DNA of 64,000 nt, from the NCBI RefSeq assembly GCF_018613575.1, contig NZ_JAGGPX010000006.1:1-64000 (forward strand), given 5' to 3'. The notes under the pieces were generated by a model that made no database searches, was not told the origin of the DNA, and saw only the letters and a list, made by a program, of their open reading frames with translations. Source of the stretch: Planococcus sp. ISL-110 (lineage in GTDB: Bacteria; Bacillota; Bacilli; Bacillales_A; Planococcaceae). Shown here piece after piece: positions 17,542 to 26,741 of this stretch. Position numbers and translations under genes: made by a program. How positions within the stretch are numbered: position 1 is the stretch's first letter; each line of letters starts with the position of its first letter.

Positions 17542-17587
17542 AGAGAACTCTGTCAGGCATTACTGCCTGACAGAGTTCTCTTTCTTT
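17540..17587 (+). terminator. Strong intrinsic terminator after the yitT-like gene
   Basis: AAAGAGAACTCTGTCAGGCA pairs perfectly with TGCCTGACAGAGTTCTCTTT across a 4-base loop, followed by CTTT. Confidence 0.9.
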
Positions 17588-17647
17588 GTGTAAGTTGTTT
17601 GCGTGCCTGGCACCTGTGCAATAGCAGTTGAAGTAAATGAAAAAGTA

Positions 17648-17676
17648 TTGACTAAATTCTAAATATTAGATAAAGT
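17648..17676 (+). promoter_or_regulatory. Predicted promoter of lldP
   Basis: TTGACT (17648-17653) and TAAAGT (17671-17676) are 17 bases apart. The operator at 17682-17700 begins just after the -10 box. Confidence 0.55.
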
Positions 17677-17681
17677 AACAA

Positions 17682-17700
17682 CAGGTCATCTGATGACCTG
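17682..17700. promoter_or_regulatory. LutR (FadR/GntR-type) operator before lldP
   Basis: CAGGTCATCTGATGACCTG is a perfect 9-1-9 palindrome. A copy matching at 16 of 19 positions is found before lutA (20187-20205). The position after the -10 box suits repression. Confidence 0.75.
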
Positions 17701-17721
17701 ATTTGATTCGATATAAGAAAA

Positions 17722-17735
17722 TGTAAGCGTTCTAT
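17722..17735 (+). promoter_or_regulatory. Possible CcpA cre box before lldP
   Basis: TGTAAGCGTTCTAT matches the first part of the cre consensus well and the end poorly. It is 46 bases before the lldP start, in the transcribed leader. Confidence 0.4.
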
Positions 17736-17780
17736 TAAAATGGCGAAATATAGTTTTACAATGGGAAGGGGGTTGATTTT

Positions 17781-19367
17781 ATGCTATTACTTGCTTCCCT
17801 GAGCGCGATTATTGCACCGTTTATATTTGTGGTGATGCTCAGAATGTCTGCGTTAAAAGGAATGTTTTTCAGTGCCATTATCGTAATTGTATTTGCTTTC
17901 ACAACATGGGGGATGGAAGGAAATGTGATTTTGGCTTCCATTCTGCAAGGGACACATAAAGCGTTCACCATTTTATTGATCTTATTTGGTGCAATTGCTT
18001 TATTGAATACCTTGCAGCATAACGGGGCAGTAAAGCGAATCAATCAAGGGTTTCAAAGTATTTCTGGAGACATGCGTGTCCAGGTTGTCATTGTGGCATT
18101 CTTATTTGGTTCTTTAATTGAAGGAGCAGCTGGGTTTGGAACACCTGCTGCTGTAACTGGACCATTGATGTTGGCATTGGGTTTTAATCCGCTGGCCGCT
18201 GCGGTACTGGCATTGGTTGCTGACAGTTCTGCTGTTTCCTATGGAGCGGTAGGGACACCTATACAAGTCGGATTGAGCAATATTCCGAATGCGGATCTGT
18301 CTTTTTTTCAGGAAATCGGAGTGACAATTGCCACGATTGATATGTTTGCAGGTACTTTTGTTCCTTCGATTCTGGTGATTATGCTAACGCTTATTTTCGG
18401 TGAAAGAAAAGGGTTATCGGATATTTTTGAAATACTGCCATGGACATTACTTGTCGGTCTGACCTATACATCATCCGCCCTGCTTTATGCAACGTTATTC
18501 GGTCATGAGTTTGTGGCGATTTTGGCTTCATTGACAGGGTTGGGCGTAGCCTCCTTTACAGCAAAAAAAGGCTGGCTGCTGCCGAAAGAACACTGGAAAG
18601 ACGCTTTACAGGATTGTTTCAAAGTAGAAACAGAAAAGTCGGATATGGGACTGTTGACAGCATGGTCGCCTTATTTCGTGGTAGTCGGATTATTGCTTAT
18701 CACGCGCGTGATACCTGAAGTAAAAGAATTTACGTTGACTGCAATCGATCTTACCTGGAACAACATACTGGGTATCGAGGGCATTACCTCTAAGTGGGAG
18801 ATTTTATATTCTCCGGGGACTGTGCTTATTTTAGCTGCTGTACTTGCTGTCTTTTTTCAGCGCCAACCATTCTCTAATTTTACAAAGGCTGCAAAAGAAT
18901 CTCTGTTTTCCATTAGAAATGCTGGGTTAGCGTTGATTTCTACACTGGCTTTAGTACAGGTTTTTACAAATTCCAATATAAACGTCAATGATTTAGTCAG
19001 CATGCCGAATTACATAGCACAGGCTTTAGCAGTATCAATCGGTCCAGCATGGCTATTTGCGGCTCCATTCTTAGGGGAATTGGGGGCATTTATAACCGGC
19101 AGTGCGACAGTTTCGACACTGACATTTTCTCCAATCCAATACAGTATCGCAAATCAGACTGGGCTCGACACGAATATTATTTTATCTCTGCAAATCATTG
19201 GTGCAGCAGCAGGGAATATAATCTGTGTCCATAATGTTGTTGCGGCTTCCGCAGTTGTGGGGTTGTCGGGGAAAGAAGGGACCATTATAAGAAAGACACT
19301 GATTCCAGCTGTGCTGTACGGCATACTAGCCGGAATTGGCGGATTCGTCTTGATTTCTTTCATGTAG
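17781..19367 (+). CDS. lldP: L-lactate permease
   Basis: A 528-residue LctP/LldP transporter with about 12-14 membrane helices. Typical sequences are EGAAGFGTPAAVTGPLM (about 112-128) and the C-terminal GAFITGSATVSTLTFSPIQ-type region. It imports lactate by proton symport. GGGAAGGGGG precedes the ATG. It heads the lactate locus, with LutR and the lutABC operon following on the same strand, and carries the same operator as lutABC. Glycolate is a known alternative substrate in the family, but the Lut context favours lactate. Confidence 0.93.
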   Translation: MLLLASLSAIIAPFIFVVMLRMSALKGMFFSAIIVIVFAFTTWGMEGNVILASILQGTHKAFTILLILFGAIALLNTLQHNGAVKRINQGFQSISGDMRVQVVIVAFLFGSLIEGAAGFGTPAAVTGPLMLALGFNPLAAAVLALVADSSAVSYGAVGTPIQVGLSNIPNADLSFFQEIGVTIATIDMFAGTFVPSILVIMLTLIFGERKGLSDIFEILPWTLLVGLTYTSSALLYATLFGHEFVAILASLTGLGVASFTAKKGWLLPKEHWKDALQDCFKVETEKSDMGLLTAWSPYFVVVGLLLITRVIPEVKEFTLTAIDLTWNNILGIEGITSKWEILYSPGTVLILAAVLAVFFQRQPFSNFTKAAKESLFSIRNAGLALISTLALVQVFTNSNINVNDLVSMPNYIAQALAVSIGPAWLFAAPFLGELGAFITGSATVSTLTFSPIQYSIANQTGLDTNIILSLQIIGAAAGNIICVHNVVAASAVVGLSGKEGTIIRKTLIPAVLYGILAGIGGFVLISFM

Positions 19368-19443
19368 TTTGACTCTGTCTTTTAAATTCTTTCGGTTTCT
19401 ATTAAAGTAAAGATAGGATCATACAAGTCGGGAGAGAAAATAT

Positions 19444-20151
19444 ATGGAATTTAAACCAATTCGAACGAGAAAGATATACGAAGAAGTAACCGATTCTATT
19501 TTGGAAATGATTAAGACCGGCCAATTTAAGACGGGCGACAAACTGGATTCTGTCGAACAACTGGCGAGAAATTTCAATGTGGGACGCTCGGCAATCAGAG
19601 AAGCCTTAAGTGGCTTGCGAGCCATGGGCTTAGTGGAAATGCGACAGGGCGAAGGGACTTACATCACATCATTCGATGCTTCAACATTTTCTCTGCCTTT
19701 ATCTTCTGCACTTCTAATGAAGCGGGAAGACATCAAGGAACTTTCAGAAGTACGTAAAATCCTGGAAGTTGGAGCGGCAGCATCGGCTTCAATTAATCAT
19801 AAAGATGAAGATTTAGTGCCCATGGAAAAAGCTTTAAAAGCCATGAAAGAAGCTAAGGGGCAAGGCAAGGTGGGAGAAAAAGCAGATTTGGATTTCCATT
19901 TAGCAATCGCACACGCTACGCACAATAAGATGTTGATCAATTTAATGACCAGTGTCTCTGAAATTATGGTTGAATCGATGAGAGAAACACGAATGCTTCT
20001 TTTGTACTCACAGGAAATGATGGGTTCTTTATATGAAGAGCATCAGTCAATCTACGAATCAATAAAAGCGCGGAGGACTGAGGAAGCTCAAGAAAATATG
20101 CTTAATCATTTAATTGGAGTGGAAAAGATCCTGTCAAAATACATTGATTAA
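19444..20151 (+). CDS. lutR: FadR/GntR-family regulator of lactate use
   Basis: A 235-residue GntR-family repressor. The winged helix at residues 10-75 reads KIYEEVTDSILEMIKTG, then SVEQLARNFNVGRSAIREAL. The C-terminal helical FCD domain has the metal/ligand residues in LDFHLAIAHATHN and the final EEHQSIYESI. In B. subtilis the LutR homologue represses lutABC and lldP in the absence of lactate. The two near-identical palindromes at 17682 and 20187 support the same arrangement here. No copy of the palindrome is seen before lutR itself. Confidence 0.9.
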   Translation: MEFKPIRTRKIYEEVTDSILEMIKTGQFKTGDKLDSVEQLARNFNVGRSAIREALSGLRAMGLVEMRQGEGTYITSFDASTFSLPLSSALLMKREDIKELSEVRKILEVGAAASASINHKDEDLVPMEKALKAMKEAKGQGKVGEKADLDFHLAIAHATHNKMLINLMTSVSEIMVESMRETRMLLLYSQEMMGSLYEEHQSIYESIKARRTEEAQENMLNHLIGVEKILSKYID

Positions 20152-20182
20152 ATAACTCATTCTAAGAAAGATTGAACCTTTT

Positions 20183-20205
20183 TTGACTAGTCATATGATG
20201 ACCTG
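20183..20205 (+). promoter_or_regulatory. LutR operator overlapping the lutABC promoter
   Basis: CTAGTCATATGATGACCTG (20187-20205) matches the lldP palindrome at 16 of 19 positions. It begins within TTGACT (20183-20188), the likely -35 box, and covers the spacer; TTTATT at 20207 is a possible -10. Confidence 0.7.
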
Positions 20206-20272
20206 CTTTATTTGCTGACTAAAGTTGAACGTTTTCTTTTAAACTAAAAAACTAGATAAAGGGTGGTTGATT

Positions 20273-21004
20273 GTGAAAGTATCCTTATTTGTCACGTGCC
20301 TATCGGAGATGTTTTATCAAAACGTTGCAAAAGATGTAGTTGAAGTTTTGGAGCGGCTCGGATGCGATATCGACTTCCCCAAAGGACAAATTTGTTGTGG
20401 TCAGCCTGCTTACAACAGCGGATATCGAGAAGATGCCCAAAAAGCGGCAAAGCAAATGATTTCGAGTTTCGAAAACTCGGAATTTATCGTCACCCCATCC
20501 GGATCTTGTGCGGCTATGTTCAAAGAGTACCCTGAGCTTTTCAAAGAAGACAAAGAGTGGCATGAGCGGGCAATAACCGTGGCGGATAAAACCTATGAAT
20601 TTACACAATTCATCGTCAATGTCCTGAAAGTCGAAGACCTGGGAGCGGCATATTCAGCACGTGCAACCTATCACACGTCCTGCCACATGATGCGGCTATT
20701 GAAAGAGACAGAAGCTCCTTTTAAGCTGCTTGCAAACGTCAAAGGGCTTGAACTGTTGCCCCTTGCGAATAATTATGATTGCTGCGGGTTCGGAGGGACC
20801 TTCGCAGTTAAGATGGCACCGATCTCAGAACAGATGGTAGATGAAAAAGTCCGGCATGTGGAGGAATCAACAGCGACTCTTTTGATAGCGGCTGATAATG
20901 GCTGCATGATGAACATCAAAGGCCGAATTGATCGAAAAGGAAAAGCCATCGAAGTAAAGCATATTGCACAAATCCTTAATTCGCGTGTAGAAGGGAGTGT
21001 ATAA
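20273..21004 (+). CDS. lutA: Lactate utilisation protein LutA
   Basis: LutA is one subunit of the LutABC iron-sulfur complex that oxidises L-lactate to pyruvate. It has two CCG domains: [12 protein letters not shown] near residue 42 and [14 protein letters not shown] near 167, with further cysteines in TPSGSCAAM and TYHTSCHM. These bind Fe-S or heterodisulfide-reductase-type centres. A TTG at 20267 lies in the ribosome-binding region, so the GTG at 20273, six bases after GGGTGG, is preferred (243 residues). lutB follows after 2 bases. Confidence 0.93.
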   Translation: MKVSLFVTCLSEMFYQNVAKDVVEVLERLGCDIDFPKGQICCGQPAYNSGYREDAQKAAKQMISSFENSEFIVTPSGSCAAMFKEYPELFKEDKEWHERAITVADKTYEFTQFIVNVLKVEDLGAAYSARATYHTSCHMMRLLKETEAPFKLLANVKGLELLPLANNYDCCGFGGTFAVKMAPISEQMVDEKVRHVEESTATLLIAADNGCMMNIKGRIDRKGKAIEVKHIAQILNSRVEGSV

Positions 21005-21006
21005 CA

Positions 21007-22443
21007 ATGGCTATGAAAATTGGAGACAAACCATTTTTTGGTCGGGTTGATGATGCCCTAAAAGATGACTTTATGAGACAGGCCATGAGTTCTGCGCAAG
21101 ATCGGCTGCGAGGAAAGAAAATAAGTGCGACTGTGGAAGATGAACTGGTAGGGGATTGGGAAGAGTGGCGAAGCGCCGGCGAGGAGATTCGTCGCCATAC
21201 GCTGGAAAATCTGGATTTTTACTTGGACCAATTAAGTGAAAACTTCTCGAAGCGGGGCGGCCATGTATATTTTGCGGCTACAGCAGAAGATGCCACCCGC
21301 TATATCCAAGAAGTTGCCAAGAAGAAAAATGCCAAAAAAGTGACGAAAGCAAAATCCATGGTGACAGAAGAAATCGGCCTCAACGAAGCGCTGGAAGAAG
21401 TTGGCTGTGAAGTGTACGAGACGGACTTGGCAGAATACATTTTGCAGATTGACGACCATGACCGGCCATCTCACATTGTTGTTCCTTCTTTGCACAAAAA
21501 CAAGGAACAAATTCGGGATACGTTTCGGGATAAGGCAAATTATACTGGAACCGAGGAGCCAAAGCAGTTGGCTGCATTTGCACGGAGCCAATTGCGTGAG
21601 ACCTTTATGCAAGCAGATATTGGAGTTACAGGCTGCAACTTTGCAGTAGCAGAATCGGGTTCGATTTCTCTCGTGACCAATGAAGGAAATGCCAACATGG
21701 TCACTACGTTCCCGGAAACACAAATAAGCATTATGGGAATGGAACGCCTAGTGCCGACGTGGGAAGAGCTCGATGTCATGATTAATTTACTGAGCAGAAG
21801 TGCAGTCGGACAAAAAATAACAACGTATGTAACCAACCTAACTCCTCAAGTAACAGAAGACAGTATCGATGCGCCTAAAGAATTTCATTTGGTGATTTTG
21901 GATGCAGGACGTTCGAAGGCACTGGGTACGGAGTTTCAATCAGCCCTTCATTGCATCCGATGTGCGGCCTGTGTCAATGTTTGTCCGGTCTATCGCCATA
22001 TAGGGGGCCATGCGTATGGTTCCATTTATCAGGGACCGATAGGCGCTGTGCTGTCTCCTATTCTTGGCGGCTATGAAGAGTATGGTGAACTTCCTTTCGC
22101 TTCGAGCCTCTGCGCGGCCTGCAGCGAAGCCTGTCCGGTGAAAATTCCGCTTCACGAGCAATTGATCCGACATCGGGAAATTTATGTGAAGGAAAAAGCG
22201 AAAACCACTGAGAAATTGGCGATGAAAACATTTGGGATCGGCGCGAGTTCTCCTTCGCTTTTCCGCCTGGCAGTAAAGGGAATGCCGACCATGATGAAAC
22301 CGTTAGTTAAAGATGACAGTATCTCTAGTGGTCCAGGACCAATGAAACTCTGGACAGCTGTCCGGGACTTCCCAGCACCAGGAAACGGCAATTTCAGGCA
22401 TTGGTTTGACAATCATAAAAAAGGAGGAGGAACAGATGGCTGA
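21007..22443 (+). CDS. lutB: Lactate utilisation iron-sulfur protein LutB
   Basis: A 478-residue electron-transfer subunit of LutABC. The N-terminal LUD domain is followed by two 4Fe-4S motifs, [12 protein letters not shown] (about 318-329) and [13 protein letters not shown] (about 367-379). GAAGGGAGTG lies in the end of lutA. Its last 8 bases overlap lutC, whose AAGGAGGAGG is inside lutB, so translation is coupled. Length and domain order fit the family. Confidence 0.94.
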   Translation: MAMKIGDKPFFGRVDDALKDDFMRQAMSSAQDRLRGKKISATVEDELVGDWEEWRSAGEEIRRHTLENLDFYLDQLSENFSKRGGHVYFAATAEDATRYIQEVAKKKNAKKVTKAKSMVTEEIGLNEALEEVGCEVYETDLAEYILQIDDHDRPSHIVVPSLHKNKEQIRDTFRDKANYTGTEEPKQLAAFARSQLRETFMQADIGVTGCNFAVAESGSISLVTNEGNANMVTTFPETQISIMGMERLVPTWEELDVMINLLSRSAVGQKITTYVTNLTPQVTEDSIDAPKEFHLVILDAGRSKALGTEFQSALHCIRCAACVNVCPVYRHIGGHAYGSIYQGPIGAVLSPILGGYEEYGELPFASSLCAACSEACPVKIPLHEQLIRHREIYVKEKAKTTEKLAMKTFGIGASSPSLFRLAVKGMPTMMKPLVKDDSISSGPGPMKLWTAVRDFPAPGNGNFRHWFDNHKKGGGTDG

Positions 22444-23137
22444 AGGGATGATTCATAATAAAAACGATTTTTTGGCAAATATTTCGGCAAGGCTCGGAAG
22501 AGAACAAAGTAAGCAGGTAACGCGGCCCGATTGGAAGCACCGTCCGCAATTGGAAATTCTGAAAAAAGCTTCCCCTGAAGAATTAGCAGCTGTATTTAGC
22601 AGGAACAGCGTCGAAAAAACAACCACCGTGATAGAAACCGATAGTACACATCTTGCAAAAGTCCTGCTGGAAACTTTCAGTAAGTATGGCGGCGGCCGGG
22701 TTGTGGCTACAAAAGATAACCGTTTCGGTGAGTACGGGCTGGATTCTGTATTAGCTGAAAGCGGTGCTCATGTTTGGAATCCAGAGTTGGGAAAAGAAAA
22801 TATCGAAATAGCAAAACAAGCGGCCATCGGTGTGTTTTTCAGTGATGTCAGTTTAGCGGAGTCGGGTACAGTTGTGCAATTCAATGACAAGGATATTGCC
22901 CGATCTGTCAGCCTGTTGCCATTGACCTATGTCGCTATTGTTCCGAAATCGACCATTGTGCCGCGCATGACGCAAGCCTCATATGCCATCCATAAGTCGG
23001 TTGAGGAAGGTAAAAGACTTTCCACATGCATCAATTTTATCTCAGGGCCGAGCAATAGTGCGGATATTGAGATGAATATTGTCATTGGTGTGCATGGACC
23101 GATTGAAGCCGTGCATATTATAGTAACGGATCATTAA
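22436..23137 (+). CDS. lutC: Lactate utilisation protein LutC
   Basis: A LUD-domain protein of 233 residues, the third LutABC subunit. Core family sequences are [19 protein letters not shown] and [15 protein letters not shown]. The longer frame begins at 22406, but AAGGAGGAGG at 22421-22430 points to the ATG at 22436. It is the last gene of lutABC and is followed by a terminator. Confidence 0.92.
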   Translation: MAEGMIHNKNDFLANISARLGREQSKQVTRPDWKHRPQLEILKKASPEELAAVFSRNSVEKTTTVIETDSTHLAKVLLETFSKYGGGRVVATKDNRFGEYGLDSVLAESGAHVWNPELGKENIEIAKQAAIGVFFSDVSLAESGTVVQFNDKDIARSVSLLPLTYVAIVPKSTIVPRMTQASYAIHKSVEEGKRLSTCINFISGPSNSADIEMNIVIGVHGPIEAVHIIVTDH

Positions 23138-23186
23138 AATCCCAGACTTTTTCCGGAAAGTTTGGTGCATGACATTTCACATTACT

Positions 23187-23238
23187 AAAACCGCTACTCC
23201 CAGCGAATTGCTATTTCGGGGAGTAGCGGTTTTTTATT
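23187..23238 (+). terminator. Terminator of lutABC
   Basis: AAAACCGCTACTCCC (23187-23201) pairs with GGGGAGTAGCGGTTTT (from 23218), followed by a T-run. Confidence 0.88.
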
Positions 23239-23357
23239 AAGGTTCAAGAATTGCTTGATGAAAATATTTACTAAAATTTAACAATTCATTCGCAAGCCTT
23301 CAAGTATACTGTAAGCTGGCAAGAATGTTGAAGCGAGTGCATAGGAGGCCGAACATC

Positions 23358-24191
23358 ATGAGATTGAGCAGCATAGTGGAATTCATTAGCTACCTGAAGA
23401 AAAATCAACGTGCCTTGTTTGAGGAAAGCAAAAAAGACAGGGAAGTGGAAGCGCTGATGCTTCATGAAAATTTCCAAACAGCCTTTCAGCCGATTTTAAC
23501 CTTAGCAGAAGGTGAAACAATCGGATTCGAAGTGCTTAACAGGCCTGACAGTACACCCGTTTTTCCAACTACTGAAGCGTTTTACACTTACATAGGAAAA
23601 AGCAATAATGTCTTTCGGATAGAAGGATTTCTCCGCAACTTATCACTAAAAAAATATGCGGAGCAGCTGAAACAGACAAGCAGCCATGAAAGTGGGTTGA
23701 TATTCCTGAACATCCAGCCGCAAGTCCTGACCGACCGCTCTTATCGAAGTGGAACGACACTGGATTTGCTGAAGAAATACAATTTGTCTCCAGATCAGGT
23801 TGTCCTGGAGTTGACGGAAAAAGAAGCGGTTACAGATTACAAGGAGTTCGAAAAAACGATTGATAATTATCGGCAGCAAGGCTTCCGGATTGCAGTTGAT
23901 GATGCAGGCACCGGATACAATAGCCTTAAGACAATCATTTCGTTAAAACCCGAATTCATCAAGCTCGATAACTCCTTGATACGGGATATCCATGTCCAGC
24001 CGGCTCAGCAGCAATTGGTGGAGCTTTTATTGGACTTTGCTACACAATCAAATACTAAGATTATTGCAGAAGGAATTGAAAATTCTTTGGAGTTAAGGTT
24101 TTTAAAGAATTTGGGCATCCATTTCGGACAAGGCTATGCGCTTGGCCGGCCCAAACCGGAATTGATCAGAGGGCAAGTGCCTTCTTGTTAG
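23358..24191 (+). CDS. EAL-domain cyclic di-GMP phosphodiesterase
   Basis: A stand-alone EAL domain of 277 residues that should hydrolyse c-di-GMP to pGpG. The signature is EVLNRP (Glu58), with the metal and catalytic residues Asn118 (FLNIQPQ), Glu151 (ELTEKE), Asp181-Asp182 (DDAGTGYNSL), Lys202 (IKLD) and Glu238/Glu241 (AEGIE) all present, so it looks active despite Val in place of Ala in the EAL motif. GGAGG 9 bases upstream favours ATG 23358 over 23325. No GGDEF or membrane domain is attached. Neighbours give no clear partner. Confidence 0.9.
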   Translation: MRLSSIVEFISYLKKNQRALFEESKKDREVEALMLHENFQTAFQPILTLAEGETIGFEVLNRPDSTPVFPTTEAFYTYIGKSNNVFRIEGFLRNLSLKKYAEQLKQTSSHESGLIFLNIQPQVLTDRSYRSGTTLDLLKKYNLSPDQVVLELTEKEAVTDYKEFEKTIDNYRQQGFRIAVDDAGTGYNSLKTIISLKPEFIKLDNSLIRDIHVQPAQQQLVELLLDFATQSNTKIIAEGIENSLELRFLKNLGIHFGQGYALGRPKPELIRGQVPSC

Positions 24192-24196
24192 TTGGA

Positions 24197-24231
24197 TTAT
24201 GTGGGTGGCTGACACCCACATAATTTTGTTT
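24197..24231 (+). terminator. Terminator of the EAL gene
   Basis: ATTATGTGGGTG (24197-24208) pairs perfectly with CACCCACATAAT (24213-24224), followed by TTTTGTTT. Confidence 0.85.
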
Positions 24232-24257
24232 ACAAACCCTATTTTCTATATTAAAGT

Positions 24258-24431
24258 GGCAGTAAGCAAGGTGTGGGAATTTTGAGATTTTTTCCTTGCA
24301 CCATCAGCAAGCACACAAAACCTTACTGCCGAGTCTGCAGAAATTTCTTCGCGGAAATTCTAGATGTAGATGGAAGCCAGTTCATCCAGACAAGCAGTCT
24401 TGCTGTTGTCTTTTTGGACTGGCTTTTTTTG
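24258..24431 (+). promoter_or_regulatory. Structured leader with terminator before the acyl-CoA dehydrogenase
   Basis: After a possible promoter (TTTACA 24229, TAAAGT 24252) the RNA can form a closing stem GGCAGTAAG/CTTACTGCC (24258-24266 with 24322-24330). Inside it are GTGTG/CACAC (24271-24275 with 24312-24316) and CTTGC/GCAAG (24295-24299 with 24307-24311). A hairpin AGAAATTTC/GGAAATTCT follows (24339-24361). A terminator ends it: AGCCAGT/ACTGGCT (24375-24381 with 24418-24424) with inner GACAA/TTGTC and seven T. It stops 33 bases before the gene. No known riboswitch or T-box consensus was recognised. Attenuation is inferred. Confidence 0.5.
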
Positions 24432-24463
24432 CCTAGCAAGAAAATTGAAAGGGGCGATTCAAG

Positions 24464-25678
24464 ATGGACTTTTCATTCACACAAGAACAGGATATGCTGC
24501 GCCGCACAACTCGGAGTTTTGTCGATAAGGAAATCATGCCGTTTATCGAGGAATGGGACCGTGCCGGCAAATCGGATCCAGCGATTTACGGCAAGCTGAG
24601 CGACCTTGGGCTGATGGGCGTCTGCATTCCAGAGGCATACGGCGGCAGCGGCATGGATTATAATTCCCTGGCAATTGTCTGCGAGGAATTGGAACGGGGA
24701 GATACGGCATTTCGTACCGCTGTTTCTGTCCACACAGGATTGAACAGCCTGACTATTCTCCAATGGGGAACAGAGGAACAAAAGCAGCAGTACCTGATTC
24801 CACAGGCGAAAGGCGAGAAAATCGGGGCTTTCGGATTGACCGAACCGGGTGCAGGATCGGATGTGGCGGCGATGAAAACGACCGCTGTGAAAAGAGACGA
24901 CCATTACGTACTGAACGGGCAGAAAACCTGGATCTCTCTGAGTGATGTGGCAGATCATTTCCTGGTCTTTGCCTATACCGGTGAGCAGTCGCAAAAGCAC
25001 GGAGCAATTTCCGCTTTTATCGTGGAGCGCTCATGGCCAGGCTTTTCTTCCAAGGCGATCAAAGGCAAGCACGGCATTCGGGCGGGCAATACCGGGGAGC
25101 TGTTTTTTGAAGACGTCAAGGTGCCGCAAGAAAACTTGCTGGGGCAGGAAGGCGAAGGATTCAAAATTGCCATGTCGGCACTGGATAACGGCCGATTCAC
25201 GGTTGCTGCCGGAGCGGTTGGGCAGATTATGGCATGTCTCGAAGCCAGCGTCAGCTATTGCCACGAGCGCCAGACATTCGGCAAGGAGATCGGCCGGCAC
25301 CAGCTTGTCCAACAGATGATTGCGAAAATGGAAGCGGGCTTTCAGATGAGCCGACTGCTCGTCTACCGCGCCGGGGAACTGAAAAATCAAGGGAAACGCA
25401 ATACGCGGGAAACCTCCCTGGCGAAATGGCAGGCCTGTGATTTTGCCAATCAGGCAGCAGATGATGCCTTCCAAATCCATGGTGCCTATGGCTATTCGGA
25501 TGAATACCCGGTCAGCCGTTACCTGCGAAATTCCAAAGCGCCGGTCATCTACGAAGGGACGCGTGAAATCCACACAATCATGCAGGCAGAATATGTTCTC
25601 GGCTACAAGGAAGACAAGACCTTGTCGAAAACACTGCCGGCATGGGAGCGACAAACTGATCCAACGGCCAGCCGTTAA
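24464..25678 (+). CDS. Acyl-CoA dehydrogenase
   Basis: A 404-residue FAD enzyme that forms the alpha-beta double bond of an acyl-CoA thioester. Family signatures: GAFGLTEPGAGSDVAAM (about 125-141, flavin and substrate binding), QTFGKEIGRHQLVQ and the C-terminal PVIYEGTREIHTIMQ with the usual catalytic Glu position. AAAGGGGCGATTCAAG precedes the ATG. It is not in a fatty-acid operon, and its chain-length or branched-chain preference cannot be told. The gene lies directly after a structured leader with a terminator. Confidence 0.92.
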   Translation: MDFSFTQEQDMLRRTTRSFVDKEIMPFIEEWDRAGKSDPAIYGKLSDLGLMGVCIPEAYGGSGMDYNSLAIVCEELERGDTAFRTAVSVHTGLNSLTILQWGTEEQKQQYLIPQAKGEKIGAFGLTEPGAGSDVAAMKTTAVKRDDHYVLNGQKTWISLSDVADHFLVFAYTGEQSQKHGAISAFIVERSWPGFSSKAIKGKHGIRAGNTGELFFEDVKVPQENLLGQEGEGFKIAMSALDNGRFTVAAGAVGQIMACLEASVSYCHERQTFGKEIGRHQLVQQMIAKMEAGFQMSRLLVYRAGELKNQGKRNTRETSLAKWQACDFANQAADDAFQIHGAYGYSDEYPVSRYLRNSKAPVIYEGTREIHTIMQAEYVLGYKEDKTLSKTLPAWERQTDPTASR

Positions 25679-25976
25679 GGGATAAGGGATTTGAGTCAAA
25701 AGGGAGAACTGGTTTCCAGAATATGCAGAGTAGAGATTCTTTTATTGTTCACTACCGAAATGAAGAAGTTCACTTGATTGAATCTTCTTTTTCCAAATAT
25801 TCCCTAAAAATACAATGCGATATACTGTTAGGGAGAAATCTTTTCATCTCTTACGCGAAACAAGCAGGCAGTTCTGGCTGTTTGCAGGCTTAATCTTTAC
25901 AGGTATAGGGTAATCTTTCATTAAGAAAGAGTGCTGCTTGGCAGTCCCACAAAACCACAAAAAGAGGAGAATGATG

Positions 25977-26693
25977 ATGGAAATTTTAAGACGGTTCAAA
26001 GACATTATGACGAGCAATATCAACGCCCTATTGGACAAAGCAGAAGATCCGGAAAAGATGATCGACCAGTATTTGCGTGATTTGAACAGCGATTTGGGGA
26101 AAGTAAAGGCGGAGACGGCAGCGATCATGGCTGCTGAAAAACGGGAGCGCCGGGAGCTGGAAGAGTTAGAAAAAGAAATCGGTGACATGCAGCGCTATGC
26201 AGTAAAAGCATTGGAAGCGGGCAATGAAGAGGACGCCCGAAAATTCCTGCAACGCAAAGCAGAGCTTTCCGAAAAAGTGACAGACAAGCAGACGGCTGTA
26301 GAGCTTGCGGCTGCGAACACCCAGCAGATGCGCCAGATGCACGACAAGCTGGAGTCGGATATCGGTGAGTTGGAATCCCGACGCTCGGAGCTGAAGGGCA
26401 AGGCGTCTGTGGCAAAGACACAAAAACGCATGAACGATTTCGCTTCTTCAGTGGACGGTGCAGGAGAGCGCATTTCTGCTTTCGACAAGATGGAGCAGAA
26501 AATAAACCAGGAGTTGGATGAGGCCATCGCCATGACGGAGTTGAACAAAGGCTCGGAGGCAGACCTCAAAGATTTGGCTTCAAAATATGACAGTGATACC
26601 TCTGTTGATGACGAGTTGAAATCGCTGAAAGCCGGCATCAACGTGGACGACGAACTGGAAGCTTTGAAAAGCCAATTGGGCAAAAATGAATGA
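25977..26693 (+). CDS. pspA: Phage shock protein A homologue (PspA/IM30)
   Basis: A 239-residue ESCRT-III-like membrane-remodelling protein. It is almost all coiled coil, with the amphipathic N-terminal helix MEILRRFKDIMTSNINALL and the phrase DPEKMIDQYLRDL typical of PspA/Vipp1. Three ATG codons lie in a row; GAGGAGA is correctly spaced for the third. It is the first gene of a four-gene cluster equal in order to B. subtilis pspA-ydjG-ydjH-ydjI, which in that species is induced by envelope stress through SigW. I could not see a convincing SigW promoter here. Confidence 0.93.
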   Translation: MEILRRFKDIMTSNINALLDKAEDPEKMIDQYLRDLNSDLGKVKAETAAIMAAEKRERRELEELEKEIGDMQRYAVKALEAGNEEDARKFLQRKAELSEKVTDKQTAVELAAANTQQMRQMHDKLESDIGELESRRSELKGKASVAKTQKRMNDFASSVDGAGERISAFDKMEQKINQELDEAIAMTELNKGSEADLKDLASKYDSDTSVDDELKSLKAGINVDDELEALKSQLGKNE

Positions 26694-26741
26694 TGGCAGC
26701 GGTACGGACAGTTTCCTTTAAGCTGAAGGGAGGCGGATGGA

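Noticed and set aside
24258-24431. T-box or c-di-GMP riboswitch in the acyl-CoA dehydrogenase leader
   Set aside because: The T-box core AGGGTGG.ACCGCG is absent and no c-di-GMP-I type core was found, although an EAL gene lies next to it.
24273-24599. 108-codon frame overlapping the start of the acyl-CoA dehydrogenase
   Set aside because: It runs through the leader stems and terminator, with no ribosome-binding site.
24473-25000. Long antisense frames opposite the acyl-CoA dehydrogenase gene
   Set aside because: They mirror the codon structure of the sense gene, lack ribosome-binding sites and show no family resemblance.
25850-25915. SigW or SigB promoter before pspA
   Set aside because: GCGAAAC and GTTT...AGGTAT pieces occur, but spacing or the -10 element does not fit either consensus well enough.
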